Source: Bacteroidales bacterium
Lineage (GTDB): Bacteria; Bacteroidota; Bacteroidia; Bacteroidales; VadinHA17
Direction of reading: 5' to 3'
DNA length: 64,000 nt
NCBI GenBank assembly: GCA_016715075.1
Contig: JADKBK010000017.1
Coordinates: 1 to 64,000, forward strand
Every line of letters starts with the position of its first letter. Within the stretch, counting starts at the first letter, position 1. The notes under the pieces were generated by a model. That model was given only the letters and a program-made list of their open reading frames with translations, was not told the origin of the DNA and searched no databases. Below are positions 16,829 to 25,908 of the stretch, piece by piece. The translations under genes were made by a program, and so were the position numbers.

Positions 16829-18775
16829 ATGATCGACCGGCCCACAATAGAACGGATCCTTGATGCTGCACATATCGTTGATGTGGTCCAGGAATTTGTT
16901 CAGCTGAAAAAAAGAGGAGCCAATTTCCTTGGGTTGTGTCCTTTTCATAACGAGAAGACACCCTCATTCACCGTTTCACCTTCAAAGGAGATATTCAAAT
17001 GTTTCGGATGCGGTAAAGTCGGTAATTCCGTCAATTTTGTGATGGAGCATGAACACCTTACCTATCCCGAAGCGCTTAAATACCTGGCAAGAAAATATCA
17101 TATCGAAATTGTTGAAAAGGAACTCAGCCAGGATGAAATTGACAAGCAAAATGAAAGGGAAAGCCTCCTTGTTGTAACATCATATGCTTCCAGACAGTTC
17201 GCGGAAAACCTCTTTCAAACAGACGAGGGCATATCAATAGGACTTACATACTTCAAGGAGAGAGGATTCCGCCAGGATACACTTAAGAAATTCGAAGTCG
17301 GTTACAGCTTTGAAAAACGTGATGCCTTTACCAAAAAGGCTCTGGAAGATGGTTATAAACAGGATTTTCTGGTAAAAACCGGACTAACGATCCAGCATGA
17401 AGAACGTACCTTCGACAGGTTCTGCAGCAGGGTGATGTTCCCCATCCATTCCCTCTCGGGACAAGTCCTTGGATTTGGCGGAAGGATTCTGAAAAAAGAC
17501 CCGAAAAGCGCAAAATACCTTAACTCTCCCGAATCGGAGATTTACCACAAAAGCCGGATCCTTTACGGGATGTACCAGGCCAGAAAGTCCGTCACCGAGA
17601 AAGACAGGTGCTATCTTGTTGAGGGTTATACCGATGTGATGTCGCTGCATGAGACAGGTGTCGAGAATGTGGTAGCTTCATCGGGAACTTCCCTTACACA
17701 GGAGCAGGTAAGGCTCATTAAAAGATTCACGCAGAATATAACAATCCTGTATGACGGGGATGCTGCGGGTATAAAAGCCTCTATCAGGGGAATAGATATT
17801 GTCCTGGAAGAGGGCATGAATGTAAAGATAGTCCTGCTTCCCGATGGAGAAGATCCGGATTCCTTCTCGAAGAAGACAAGTAACGAGGAATTTACAAAAT
17901 TTATCAGGGAGAATGAAACGGATTTTATTCGCTTCAAAACAAACCTTCTGCTGTCTGAGGCAAACAATGACCCTGTAAGAAAAGCAGATCTGATAAGGGA
18001 TGTTGTGAAATCAATTGCTGTCATCCCTGAAACAATTACCCGTACAGTCTATATCAAAGAGTGCAGCACTCTGCTTGAGGTTTCAGAACCGATCCTCTAT
18101 CACGAGGTGAACAAACTGCGTCAGCAAAAGAACATCCAGGACAGGAATAAATACCCTGCAGCAGAGGATCTTCCCATACCTCCTCCGGTGATTGTTAAAC
18201 CAGTCAGACAGGAACCCGTAACACTCTATTCTGAAAAGGAAATAATAAGATTATTATTAAAATTCGGCAGTACAGAATTCGAACGCGTTGTAAGTACGGA
18301 AGACGGAAGAGAGGAAATTGTAACTATAGCAGATTATATAGTAAGAGAGATCATCTCTGATGAGCTTGGTTTTGATAACCATGTATGTGCCAGGATCTTT
18401 GATGATGTGCGGTTTCATGTTGAACATGGACTTTTTACCGGAGATAAGCAATTCGTAAAACATGAAGACCCCGAGATCTCAAGCCTGTCAGCCGACCTCC
18501 TCTCCGACTCGCACGAGCTCAGCCGTATATGGAAAGAAAAACAATCATATGTGGAAACGGAGGAGATGAAGCTTAAGGAGATCGTCGGGGATGTGGTGCT
18601 GAAATTTAAAAGCGATAAGATCATTGTTAAAAGAAAAGAGATAATGCAGCTTCTTGAGGAAGCGGTGAAAGCCAATGATACAGAAAAGGTTCTTCTGTTG
18701 CAGAAAAGGTACTCAAACCTCAGCACTGCGCTTGGAATGATATCAAGGAAGCTCGGGAACCGCATATTACTATAG
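16829..18775 (+). CDS. dnaG: DNA primase
   Basis: The protein has 648 residues. The N-terminal CHC2 zinc finger is complete (Cys37, His40, Cys58, Cys61; CPFHNEKTPSFTVSP and FKCFGCGKVGN). The TOPRIM catalytic part follows with YLVEGYTDV and ILYDGDAAGIKAS, and a helicase-binding C-terminal region completes it. It makes the RNA primers for replication at the fork with DnaB. The -7 promoter motif lies immediately before the ATG. The stop codon is 1 bp from the start of the next gene, a lipoprotein, so the two share a transcript. Confidence 0.97.
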   Translation: MIDRPTIERILDAAHIVDVVQEFVQLKKRGANFLGLCPFHNEKTPSFTVSPSKEIFKCFGCGKVGNSVNFVMEHEHLTYPEALKYLARKYHIEIVEKELSQDEIDKQNERESLLVVTSYASRQFAENLFQTDEGISIGLTYFKERGFRQDTLKKFEVGYSFEKRDAFTKKALEDGYKQDFLVKTGLTIQHEERTFDRFCSRVMFPIHSLSGQVLGFGGRILKKDPKSAKYLNSPESEIYHKSRILYGMYQARKSVTEKDRCYLVEGYTDVMSLHETGVENVVASSGTSLTQEQVRLIKRFTQNITILYDGDAAGIKASIRGIDIVLEEGMNVKIVLLPDGEDPDSFSKKTSNEEFTKFIRENETDFIRFKTNLLLSEANNDPVRKADLIRDVVKSIAVIPETITRTVYIKECSTLLEVSEPILYHEVNKLRQQKNIQDRNKYPAAEDLPIPPPVIVKPVRQEPVTLYSEKEIIRLLLKFGSTEFERVVSTEDGREEIVTIADYIVREIISDELGFDNHVCARIFDDVRFHVEHGLFTGDKQFVKHEDPEISSLSADLLSDSHELSRIWKEKQSYVETEEMKLKEIVGDVVLKFKSDKIIVKRKEIMQLLEEAVKANDTEKVLLLQKRYSNLSTALGMISRKLGNRILL

Positions 18776-18776
18776 A

Positions 18777-19679
18777 ATGAAAAGGGTTGCCCTCAGTTTA
18801 ATCATACTTATCTTCCTTATTAATTCCTCCTGCAATCATAAACCTGAGGCCATGGAAACTTTCGAACCCCGGTTTTCAACATACAAAACAGATTCAACGG
18901 AGAACAAAACAGTTCCCATAAGAAAAGAGATTTCTTATGGACTCCTTACACCTGTAGAGGCATGTAACATCTTCAAAAGGCTGGGCGTAAGTTACAGTAA
19001 GGCGATTCTGAATCCGGCCTCCAATAAGGATCAATATCTGACCATTTCAAAAACAGCTATAAATACCGGCATTTACGGAGTGGATATGGGGTACCTGAAG
19101 GTATTAGGTGTCACACAGGAGATGATCGAATACATGATGACAATCCGCTCATTGAGCAACAAACTCGGGATCCCTGACGAATATTTTACCGACCCCATTA
19201 AACGTATTGAACTGGATATTTCTGATCCAGATACAATTCTGGCCCTGATGAACATCTCCTATTTCAGGATGGAAGATCACCTGAGAGCAGGCGGAAGGGA
19301 AAGCGCCGCAGGACTAATGGTAATGGGTGGATGGGTAGAAGCGCTTTATATAGCAACACAGCTCCTGTACAATCCCGAAAATCCTGATCCCGAGGTGGTT
19401 CAGAAAATTGCAGAACAAAAATATACCCTCACTACCCTTCTCAGCTTCCTGAAAAATTACTACGATGATCCTGTTGTTGTCTTTTACACCAAAAAGCTTA
19501 AATTCCTGAAAAACTATTTTGATTCCTTTGATATATACTTCCGAAAAGGCGACCTCGAAATTGATACAAAAAAACAGGTGCTCCGCTCTTCAGGCAGTGA
19601 AATGACTGTCACTGTTCAAACTCTTAATGAGATAAGGGATTATGTCGTTAAACTAAGGACTGAGCTGGTAGCGCCATAG
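18777..19679 (+). CDS. conserved lipoprotein, unknown function
   Basis: The protein has 300 residues. A lipoprotein signal ends at INSSC (Cys19). The mature part is mainly helical with no motif I recognise; it contains a repeated pattern of short helical hairpins and a stretch SAAGLMVMGGWVEALYIATQLL (split here: SAAGLMVMGGW then VEALYIATQLL) typical of tetratricopeptide-like or all-helical periplasmic proteins. It begins 1 bp after dnaG stops and is probably cotranscribed with it. No cysteine pairs or catalytic motif are seen. Function unknown. Confidence 0.8.
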   Translation: MKRVALSLIILIFLINSSCNHKPEAMETFEPRFSTYKTDSTENKTVPIRKEISYGLLTPVEACNIFKRLGVSYSKAILNPASNKDQYLTISKTAINTGIYGVDMGYLKVLGVTQEMIEYMMTIRSLSNKLGIPDEYFTDPIKRIELDISDPDTILALMNISYFRMEDHLRAGGRESAAGLMVMGGWVEALYIATQLLYNPENPDPEVVQKIAEQKYTLTTLLSFLKNYYDDPVVVFYTKKLKFLKNYFDSFDIYFRKGDLEIDTKKQVLRSSGSEMTVTVQTLNEIRDYVVKLRTELVAP

Positions 19680-19800
19680 AGATATTCCGGGAAAGAGATT
19701 TAACGCTCGTTATTTGTCGCCTTTATCCCCTCAGACATGTCCATGTATACCGCCTCTGTTAGCCAAGACCTCATATTTCCTCTTTTTTTACCCCCCAATC

Positions 19801-20218
19801 ATAGCCGTCAGCTTAAGAGTAAAATTGTAAACGAAGAGATTAGCATAAGTTTCCCCTCCTTTTGAAGGGGGCTGAGCTGTTAGAATTTGCCCTTTGGGCA
19901 AATTTAGCGAAGAGCCAGCTACAGCGAAGGCGCCGGGACAATTGATTATCTGTTTTTTACAAGTTTCATTTCCCGGCCGGGGAGGTTGATTACTTTCATT
20001 TTTCTTACCTTAAATCTATGAAAAGCAAAACCCTCCTCAATAGGAATAGCCTGAAATTTTTCAGATCATCGCTCAGGAACAGGTCCACTTCTGTTGAGTC
20101 AGCTAATCAACCACCCCGGCCGGCACCAGTTTTTGCAATTCTTTGATAAGCGTAGTGCTCCGGCCACCCCTCCTTCAAAAGGAGGGGAAAGTAGGGACGG
20201 GTCGCGACCCGTCCCTAC
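19801..20218. mobile_element. second copy of the inverted-repeat element, DUF559 5' half (copy 2)
   Basis: The left end ATAGCCGTCAGCTTAAGAG and the next 55 bp match copy 1 (12586 on) closely; a segment of about 60 bp (TTTGCCCTTTGGGCAAA and neighbours, 19867-19930) is inserted or divergent. The inner repeat CCCGGCCGGGGAGGTTGATT and its complement at 20105-20123 match copy 1, as does the right flank up to 20218, which ends in a perfect 28-bp palindrome with arms GTAGGGACGGGTCG (20191-20218). The right 17-bp terminal repeat is absent. The core encodes the N-terminal piece of a DUF559 protein. The remaining gap, 19680-19800 and 20219-20331, holds no gene. Confidence 0.65.
20018..20146 (+). pseudogene. 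DUF559 endonuclease-like protein, N-terminal fragment
   Basis: An ATG opens a 42-codon frame: MKSKTLLNRNSLKFF then RSSLRNRSTSVESA, after which the frame runs into the inner inverted repeat (NQPPRPAPVF) and stops. The first 29 residues resemble the N-terminal helix of DUF559 proteins (basic helix, LRxxxTxxE pattern before the missing LW). The catalytic half is gone. Together with the 3' half in copy 1 it implies that a full-length DUF559 gene once sat between these repeats. Confidence 0.55.
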
Positions 20219-20331
20219 ACGTCACCCTTCCCTACGCGTCACCCATCCCAACACGCCACAACCCGTACATACCCATTGGGGATGATTTATTTTTTTCGTA
20301 CATTAGTTTCGCCAATATAATACCCCTTCCT

Positions 20332-23300
20332 ATGAAAACTGTTAAACTCCTTCTGCTATTTACTGCTCTGATAATCTTTGCATCATGCGGTCCAAAAGAG
20401 AACAAGCCATTACTGAAACTAATGAAGGACCACTCAGATGGTTATGTTGCCAATATCCCGCTGGATAAAGGATTCAGCGAGTATATTGCAAGTTATACCT
20501 CCGGAATTATTCCTGCAAATTCAGCAATAGAGGTCAGATTCACTCCTGAATTTGCAGCAAAAGCAGATAAGTCTGCAACAGGATTATTTGTCTTTGACCC
20601 TTCTATTAAAGGCAAAACAGAGTGGAAAGATGAGACTACTCTGGTCTTCACTCCTTCCAGATTACTCGAACCCGGTAAAATTTACACAGGTGGTGTCAAC
20701 CTTGAAAAGCTGGCCAGCGTTCAGGAAAGACTGAAAGTTTTTCCATTACGAATTCAAACCCTTAAAAAGGACTTCAGGGTCAATATAGGTGCCCCCGAAT
20801 GCGCTTCCCCGGAAGGAAACAGTTATCAGCTTCACGGCGAAATAATTGCATCAGATTTCATTGAAGCCCGGGAAGCAGAAGAGTGGCTGAGAGTAAGACT
20901 CGGAAGAAAAAAAATTGATATTAACTGGGATCATGCAGATAATCTGATTCATAAATTCACTATTGCCGGAATCGAAAGAACCGGCGAGGTACAGGAACTA
21001 ACTATTGTCTGGGATGGAACATCCTCAGGGGTGAATCAAAAGGGTTCCTCAGTGGTAAATATACCTCCATCAGGAGAATTCAGCATAATAGATGTTAACG
21101 GATCTGCCGGGGAAAACCAAAAAATTGACATCATCTTTTCAGATCCGTTGGAAGCTTCACAGGAGATCCAGGGACTTATACAAATAAGCCCGGCAACTGA
21201 ATCTACTATCAGCATAAACTCAAATATTATCAGCATCTTCCCTGCAACCAGACTTCAGGGAAAAATAACACTCAATGTTGAGTCTTCTGTAAAAAACAGC
21301 AAGGGAGTTGCTCTTGCCTCATCATTCCTTAAGCAACTTGACTTCACAGCTGTTCCCCCCGGGATAATGACGGAAGGCAACGGAGTTATCCTTCCTTCAT
21401 CAAAAAATCTCATCTTCCCTTTCAAAGCTGCTAACCTGAAAGCTGTTGACCTGAGAATTATAAGAATCTTTGATAACAATCTGCCATTCTTCCTGCAGGA
21501 CAACGATCTGAATGGCAGCAATTCAATGAAACGCTTCGGTCGTCCGGTATATTCCGGACGGGTTGATCTTGTCAACACTCCGGGAATGAATACAGCTGCA
21601 TGGAATCTTCATACAATCGATCTGGCTGACTATATAGATGTTGAACCCGGCGTACTTTACAAAGTGACGATCGGAATGCGCAGGTCTTATTCTTTGTATC
21701 CATGCAGTGACGGAGCAGATGACAGCAAATATGAAGAGCTGCTTCAGCAGGCAGAGGCTCAAAACCGTGAATATTGGGACGATCCGGAAAATTACTATTC
21801 CGACAGCGATGATGAGCTGTATTACAGTTTCAATTTCGACTGGAGAGACCGCGACAACCCATGCAAGGATGCTTACTACTATCCGGGAAGAGGCGGATCA
21901 AGGAATATCCTGGCATCAAACATCGGACTCATAGCAAAGAAAGGGGAGGATAATATTCTGCATGTTATTGCAAATGATCTTATTACCGCTATGCCATCTA
22001 ACGGGGTCACTTTAGATGTATACGATTTCCAGATGCAGCAGATAATATCAGGCACTACAGATCAGAACGGTTCAACAGCCCTTTTCTGTGAAAGAAAACC
22101 CTTCCTCATAATTGCAAAGAAAGATAAGGATCGCAACTATCTCAAAGTAAATGACGGTTCGTCACTGTCCCTGAGTTCCTTCGATGTTACCGGGAGCAGC
22201 CCTGAAGATGGGATAAAAGCCTTTATATACGGTGAAAGAGATGTCTGGAGACCGGGCGATTCAATATTCCTTTCTATATTCATAAAAGATATGGTAAGTG
22301 ATCTGCCTCCGGGGCACCCTGTCCAGTTTGAACTCATCAATCCACTTGAACAGAAAGTGGATAACCAGGTTCAGAAAGCCAGCGGTTCAAATCTCCTGGT
22401 ATTTGCAACAAAAACAGACGCCGATGCGGTCACAGGCAATTACCGGGCAGTCTTCAGGATTGGAGGCGCAACATTCACAAAACGCGTCCGTATTGAAACA
22501 GTCAAACCTAACAGGCTTAAAATAAATCTTACTTTCCCTGACGGAATACTGGGAGGATCGAATCCGGCAGCAAAAGGAACCCTGAATGTTAAATGGCTTA
22601 ACGGATCAGTTGCAAAAAACCTGAAATCAACAGTAGAATATCTTCTGAAACACACCAAAACCGAATTTGAGAAATACGGGCAGTATACCTTTGATGATCC
22701 TGCTAATGAATTCTACTCTGAAACTGTCAGGATCTTTGACGATGCTGTTGATGAGAACGGAAATGCAAAGATCAGCTTTGACCCAGGAAAAGAGATCAAA
22801 GCTCCCGGAATGCTGAATGCTGTCTTCACTGTAAAAGCAGCTGAACCGGGCGGTGATGAGAGTATAACCCAGACTACCTGTAAATATGCCCCTTATCCTG
22901 TATTTGTTGGTATAAACTTCCCTGGCTTGAAGGGAAAAGAGCGTATGCTATTCACCGATGCCGATAATGAAGTTAAAATTGTCACCGTTGATGAAAACGG
23001 GAAACCGGTGAATTCTGAGGTTGAGATTACTATCTATAAAATTTCCTACAGATGGTGGTGGGAATCTGACGAAGAAGATCTGGGGTACTTTATATCAAAC
23101 CAGGAGTATAAGCCTGTGATCCGGAAGACAATTACCACAACCGGAGGAGGGGGATCAGCCACATTCAATATCGATAAAAGAGAGTGGGGCCGTTATCTTG
23201 TAAGGGCTTCTGCCCCATCGGGTCATACAACGGGAAAAATACTACTTGTCGACTGGCCCTGGGAGTATGGGATGAAAGGAAACAGCGACGGAGCCACATT

Positions 23301-25908
23301 GCTTTCAGTCAATACCGATAAGGAAAAATATAATCCCGGTGACCAGGTAAAACTTACATTCCCGGCTCCGGAAAACGCCCAGGCAATTATTACTCTTGAA
23401 AACGCTACAGGAATTCTCGATGAGATCCGTGTCAACACAGAAAAAGGAAACACGGAGGTGAGCTTTATGGCAAAACCTGAGATGGCTCCCAATGTATATG
23501 CTTATGTGACTGTCATCCAGCCGCATGCACAAACAGTCAACGATATGCCTGTAAGGCTGTATGGCATCGTTCCTGTAATGGTGGAGGACCCCGGTACAAG
23601 GCTTTCGCCGGTAATTGATATGCCTGATGAGCTGAGGTCGCAGAAACCATTTACAATTAAGGTAAGCGAGACAAACAGGAAAAGCATGACATATACTGTC
23701 GCAGTTGTTGACGAAGGATTGCTTGACCTTACAGGGTTCAAAACTCCAAATCCATGGAACTATTTTTATGCACGTGAAGCTCTGGGAGTGAAAACATGGG
23801 ATCTTTATGACTATGTCCTCGGGGCATTCGGAGGCACACTTGAGAAGATCTTTGCCGTTGGAGGTGATGAAGCGCTGGCTGACAAATCTGCAAACAAGGC
23901 GAAGAGATTCATTCCTGTGGTAAGGTTCCTGGGACCCTACAATCTGTCATCCGGAAAGACAAATACCCATTTAATAACACTTCCGCAGTACACAGGCTCA
24001 GTAAGAGCAATGGTCATAGCCGGAAGTGACAGGTCGTTCGGTATTGCTGAGAAGACAGTCCCGGTAAAAGATCCGCTGATGGTTCTTGTTACAGCCCCCA
24101 GAGTAGTCAGCCCCGGTGAAAAAGTTGCATTGCCAATGACTCTTTTTATACAGAAAGAGGGAATAAAAGATATCGTGATTAAGGCCGAATCAAATGACCT
24201 GGTGAGCTTCAGGGAGAATTCAATCAATGTATCAACCGCCGGAATCGGCGAAAAAGATGCAGAGCTTGCCTTTATTGTAGGCGAAAAAAGAGGAATCGCA
24301 AAGATCAGTATTACTGCAACGGGCGGAGGCGAAACTGCTTCTTATAATATGGCTATTGAGGTCAGAAGTCCTAATCCCCCTGAAACACGGTCTGAAATTA
24401 AAATCCTTAAGAACGGGGAAAAATGGGAAACATCCTTCCGTCCGATCGGACTGAGCGGCTCAAATTCAGCATCGCTTGAAGTCTCATCTTTACCTTCAAT
24501 AAACCTTGAAAAGAGGCTCGACTACCTGCTGACATACCCCCACGGCTGTTCTGAACAGATAACATCAGCTGCCTTCCCGCAGCTTTGGCTGAAGGATCTG
24601 AAAGGCAGCGACGCGGTCATTTCAGCGGATGCAGCTTCTAATATCAGGGAAGCGGTAAGTAAACTTATCTCCAGGCAGATGGTTGATGGAGGCATTGCCC
24701 TGTGGCCCGGATCAACACAGGCTGATTTGTGGGTTACCTCCTATGCAGGGCATTTCATGACCGAGGCAGAAAGAATGGGTTATAATGTCCCGTCAGGTTT
24801 TAAACAGAAATGGGTCAGCTTCCAGAAAAAGACAGCACAGGCCTGGCGGTTTGATTCAAAATTCAGAGGATCTTCAACAGACCAGGCTTACAGGTTGTTT
24901 ACCCTGGCACTGGCAGGAGAGCCTGATAAAGGAGCAATGAACAGGCTGAGGGAAACGAAGGAACTTCCACGAATGACATCATGGCTGCTTGCCGCGGCTT
25001 TTGCCAAAGCAGGACGTCCGGAAGTTGCTTCTGACCTGCTGGATGTGAGAAATACCTCAACAGAACCAGAATATTACGATTATTACTATGGAAGCGATAT
25101 CCGCGATAAGGCCATTATTTTATATACCCTTACACTGCTGAAGAATGATGAGCAGGCTGTAACACTTGTAAAGGATATATGCGATAATTTTAACCAGAAC
25201 AGCTGGTACAGCACCCAGTCAATTGCCTGGGGCCTCTTCTCCTATATGAAATGGATAGAGACTCTGCCCGGGAATCAGAATAATCCGGCAAAAATCAGGA
25301 TTAACCTGAACGGGGATAAATCTGAACAGTCGGTATTGTCAAAACAGGCCTGGTCAAAAGATCTTAAGATGACTGACGGCAATAACTCGCTGATAGTCGA
25401 AAACATCTCCGAAAAACCACTCTACCTGACCCTAATCAGAAAAGGGATCCCCCTGCAGTCCGATATTGCACGGGAAGAGAAGGGTATTGCCATGAAGATT
25501 GAGTATCTTGATATGAAGATGCGGCCGATTGATCAGAAAAATCTTGAACAGGGAACAGATTTTATCATGGCTGTCAGGGTTACAAACAACACATTCTCAC
25601 TGATTGACAATATTGCGCTGACACAGATGGTACCCTCAGGATGGGAGATACAGAATACACGTATGTTTGAAACCGTTACCGGAATAAAGGAAAGCAGCTT
25701 CGATTACAGAGACTTCAGGGATGACAGGGTAAACACCTACTTTAACCTGGGCAAGGGAGAGACTAAGAATTTCATAATGATTATAAGTGCTGCCTATAAA
25801 GGAGAGTTTTACCAGCCTTCAATCTGGTGCGAAGCAATGTACAAGGCAAACTGTTATTCGAGGTTCCCTGGAAATGCTGTAAAAGTCACCGGCCGGAAAA
25901 TTGAATAG
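20332..25908 (+). CDS. alpha-2-macroglobulin family lipoprotein with thioester motif
   Basis: The protein has 1858 residues from ATG 20332, where a lipoprotein signal begins (ending FASC, Cys19). It contains macroglobulin-like domains through most of its length, the MG-typical strand pattern around DVWRPGDSIFLSIFIKD, and a thioester site GCSEQ with Cys1406. Bacterial alpha-2-macroglobulins are periplasmic protease traps: cleavage of a bait region exposes the thioester, which binds the attacker. The gene overlaps a penicillin-binding protein 1C gene by 8 bp, the same pairing seen in E. coli (yfhM-pbpC), where the two are thought to defend and repair the cell wall together. Longer in-frame starts upstream fall in repeat DNA and are rejected. 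Confidence 0.93.
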   Translation: MKTVKLLLLFTALIIFASCGPKENKPLLKLMKDHSDGYVANIPLDKGFSEYIASYTSGIIPANSAIEVRFTPEFAAKADKSATGLFVFDPSIKGKTEWKDETTLVFTPSRLLEPGKIYTGGVNLEKLASVQERLKVFPLRIQTLKKDFRVNIGAPECASPEGNSYQLHGEIIASDFIEAREAEEWLRVRLGRKKIDINWDHADNLIHKFTIAGIERTGEVQELTIVWDGTSSGVNQKGSSVVNIPPSGEFSIIDVNGSAGENQKIDIIFSDPLEASQEIQGLIQISPATESTISINSNIISIFPATRLQGKITLNVESSVKNSKGVALASSFLKQLDFTAVPPGIMTEGNGVILPSSKNLIFPFKAANLKAVDLRIIRIFDNNLPFFLQDNDLNGSNSMKRFGRPVYSGRVDLVNTPGMNTAAWNLHTIDLADYIDVEPGVLYKVTIGMRRSYSLYPCSDGADDSKYEELLQQAEAQNREYWDDPENYYSDSDDELYYSFNFDWRDRDNPCKDAYYYPGRGGSRNILASNIGLIAKKGEDNILHVIANDLITAMPSNGVTLDVYDFQMQQIISGTTDQNGSTALFCERKPFLIIAKKDKDRNYLKVNDGSSLSLSSFDVTGSSPEDGIKAFIYGERDVWRPGDSIFLSIFIKDMVSDLPPGHPVQFELINPLEQKVDNQVQKASGSNLLVFATKTDADAVTGNYRAVFRIGGATFTKRVRIETVKPNRLKINLTFPDGILGGSNPAAKGTLNVKWLNGSVAKNLKSTVEYLLKHTKTEFEKYGQYTFDDPANEFYSETVRIFDDAVDENGNAKISFDPGKEIKAPGMLNAVFTVKAAEPGGDESITQTTCKYAPYPVFVGINFPGLKGKERMLFTDADNEVKIVTVDENGKPVNSEVEITIYKISYRWWWESDEEDLGYFISNQEYKPVIRKTITTTGGGGSATFNIDKREWGRYLVRASAPSGHTTGKILLVDWPWEYGMKGNSDGATLLSVNTDKEKYNPGDQVKLTFPAPENAQAIITLENATGILDEIRVNTEKGNTEVSFMAKPEMAPNVYAYVTVIQPHAQTVNDMPVRLYGIVPVMVEDPGTRLSPVIDMPDELRSQKPFTIKVSETNRKSMTYTVAVVDEGLLDLTGFKTPNPWNYFYAREALGVKTWDLYDYVLGAFGGTLEKIFAVGGDEALADKSANKAKRFIPVVRFLGPYNLSSGKTNTHLITLPQYTGSVRAMVIAGSDRSFGIAEKTVPVKDPLMVLVTAPRVVSPGEKVALPMTLFIQKEGIKDIVIKAESNDLVSFRENSINVSTAGIGEKDAELAFIVGEKRGIAKISITATGGGETASYNMAIEVRSPNPPETRSEIKILKNGEKWETSFRPIGLSGSNSASLEVSSLPSINLEKRLDYLLTYPHGCSEQITSAAFPQLWLKDLKGSDAVISADAASNIREAVSKLISRQMVDGGIALWPGSTQADLWVTSYAGHFMTEAERMGYNVPSGFKQKWVSFQKKTAQAWRFDSKFRGSSTDQAYRLFTLALAGEPDKGAMNRLRETKELPRMTSWLLAAAFAKAGRPEVASDLLDVRNTSTEPEYYDYYYGSDIRDKAIILYTLTLLKNDEQAVTLVKDICDNFNQNSWYSTQSIAWGLFSYMKWIETLPGNQNNPAKIRINLNGDKSEQSVLSKQAWSKDLKMTDGNNSLIVENISEKPLYLTLIRKGIPLQSDIAREEKGIAMKIEYLDMKMRPIDQKNLEQGTDFIMAVRVTNNTFSLIDNIALTQMVPSGWEIQNTRMFETVTGIKESSFDYRDFRDDRVNTYFNLGKGETKNFIMIISAAYKGEFYQPSIWCEAMYKANCYSRFPGNAVKVTGRKIE

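Noticed and set aside
20094..20285. Pro-rich plus frame at the right end of element copy 2
   Set aside because: Made of repeat sequence and the GGGACGGG palindrome.
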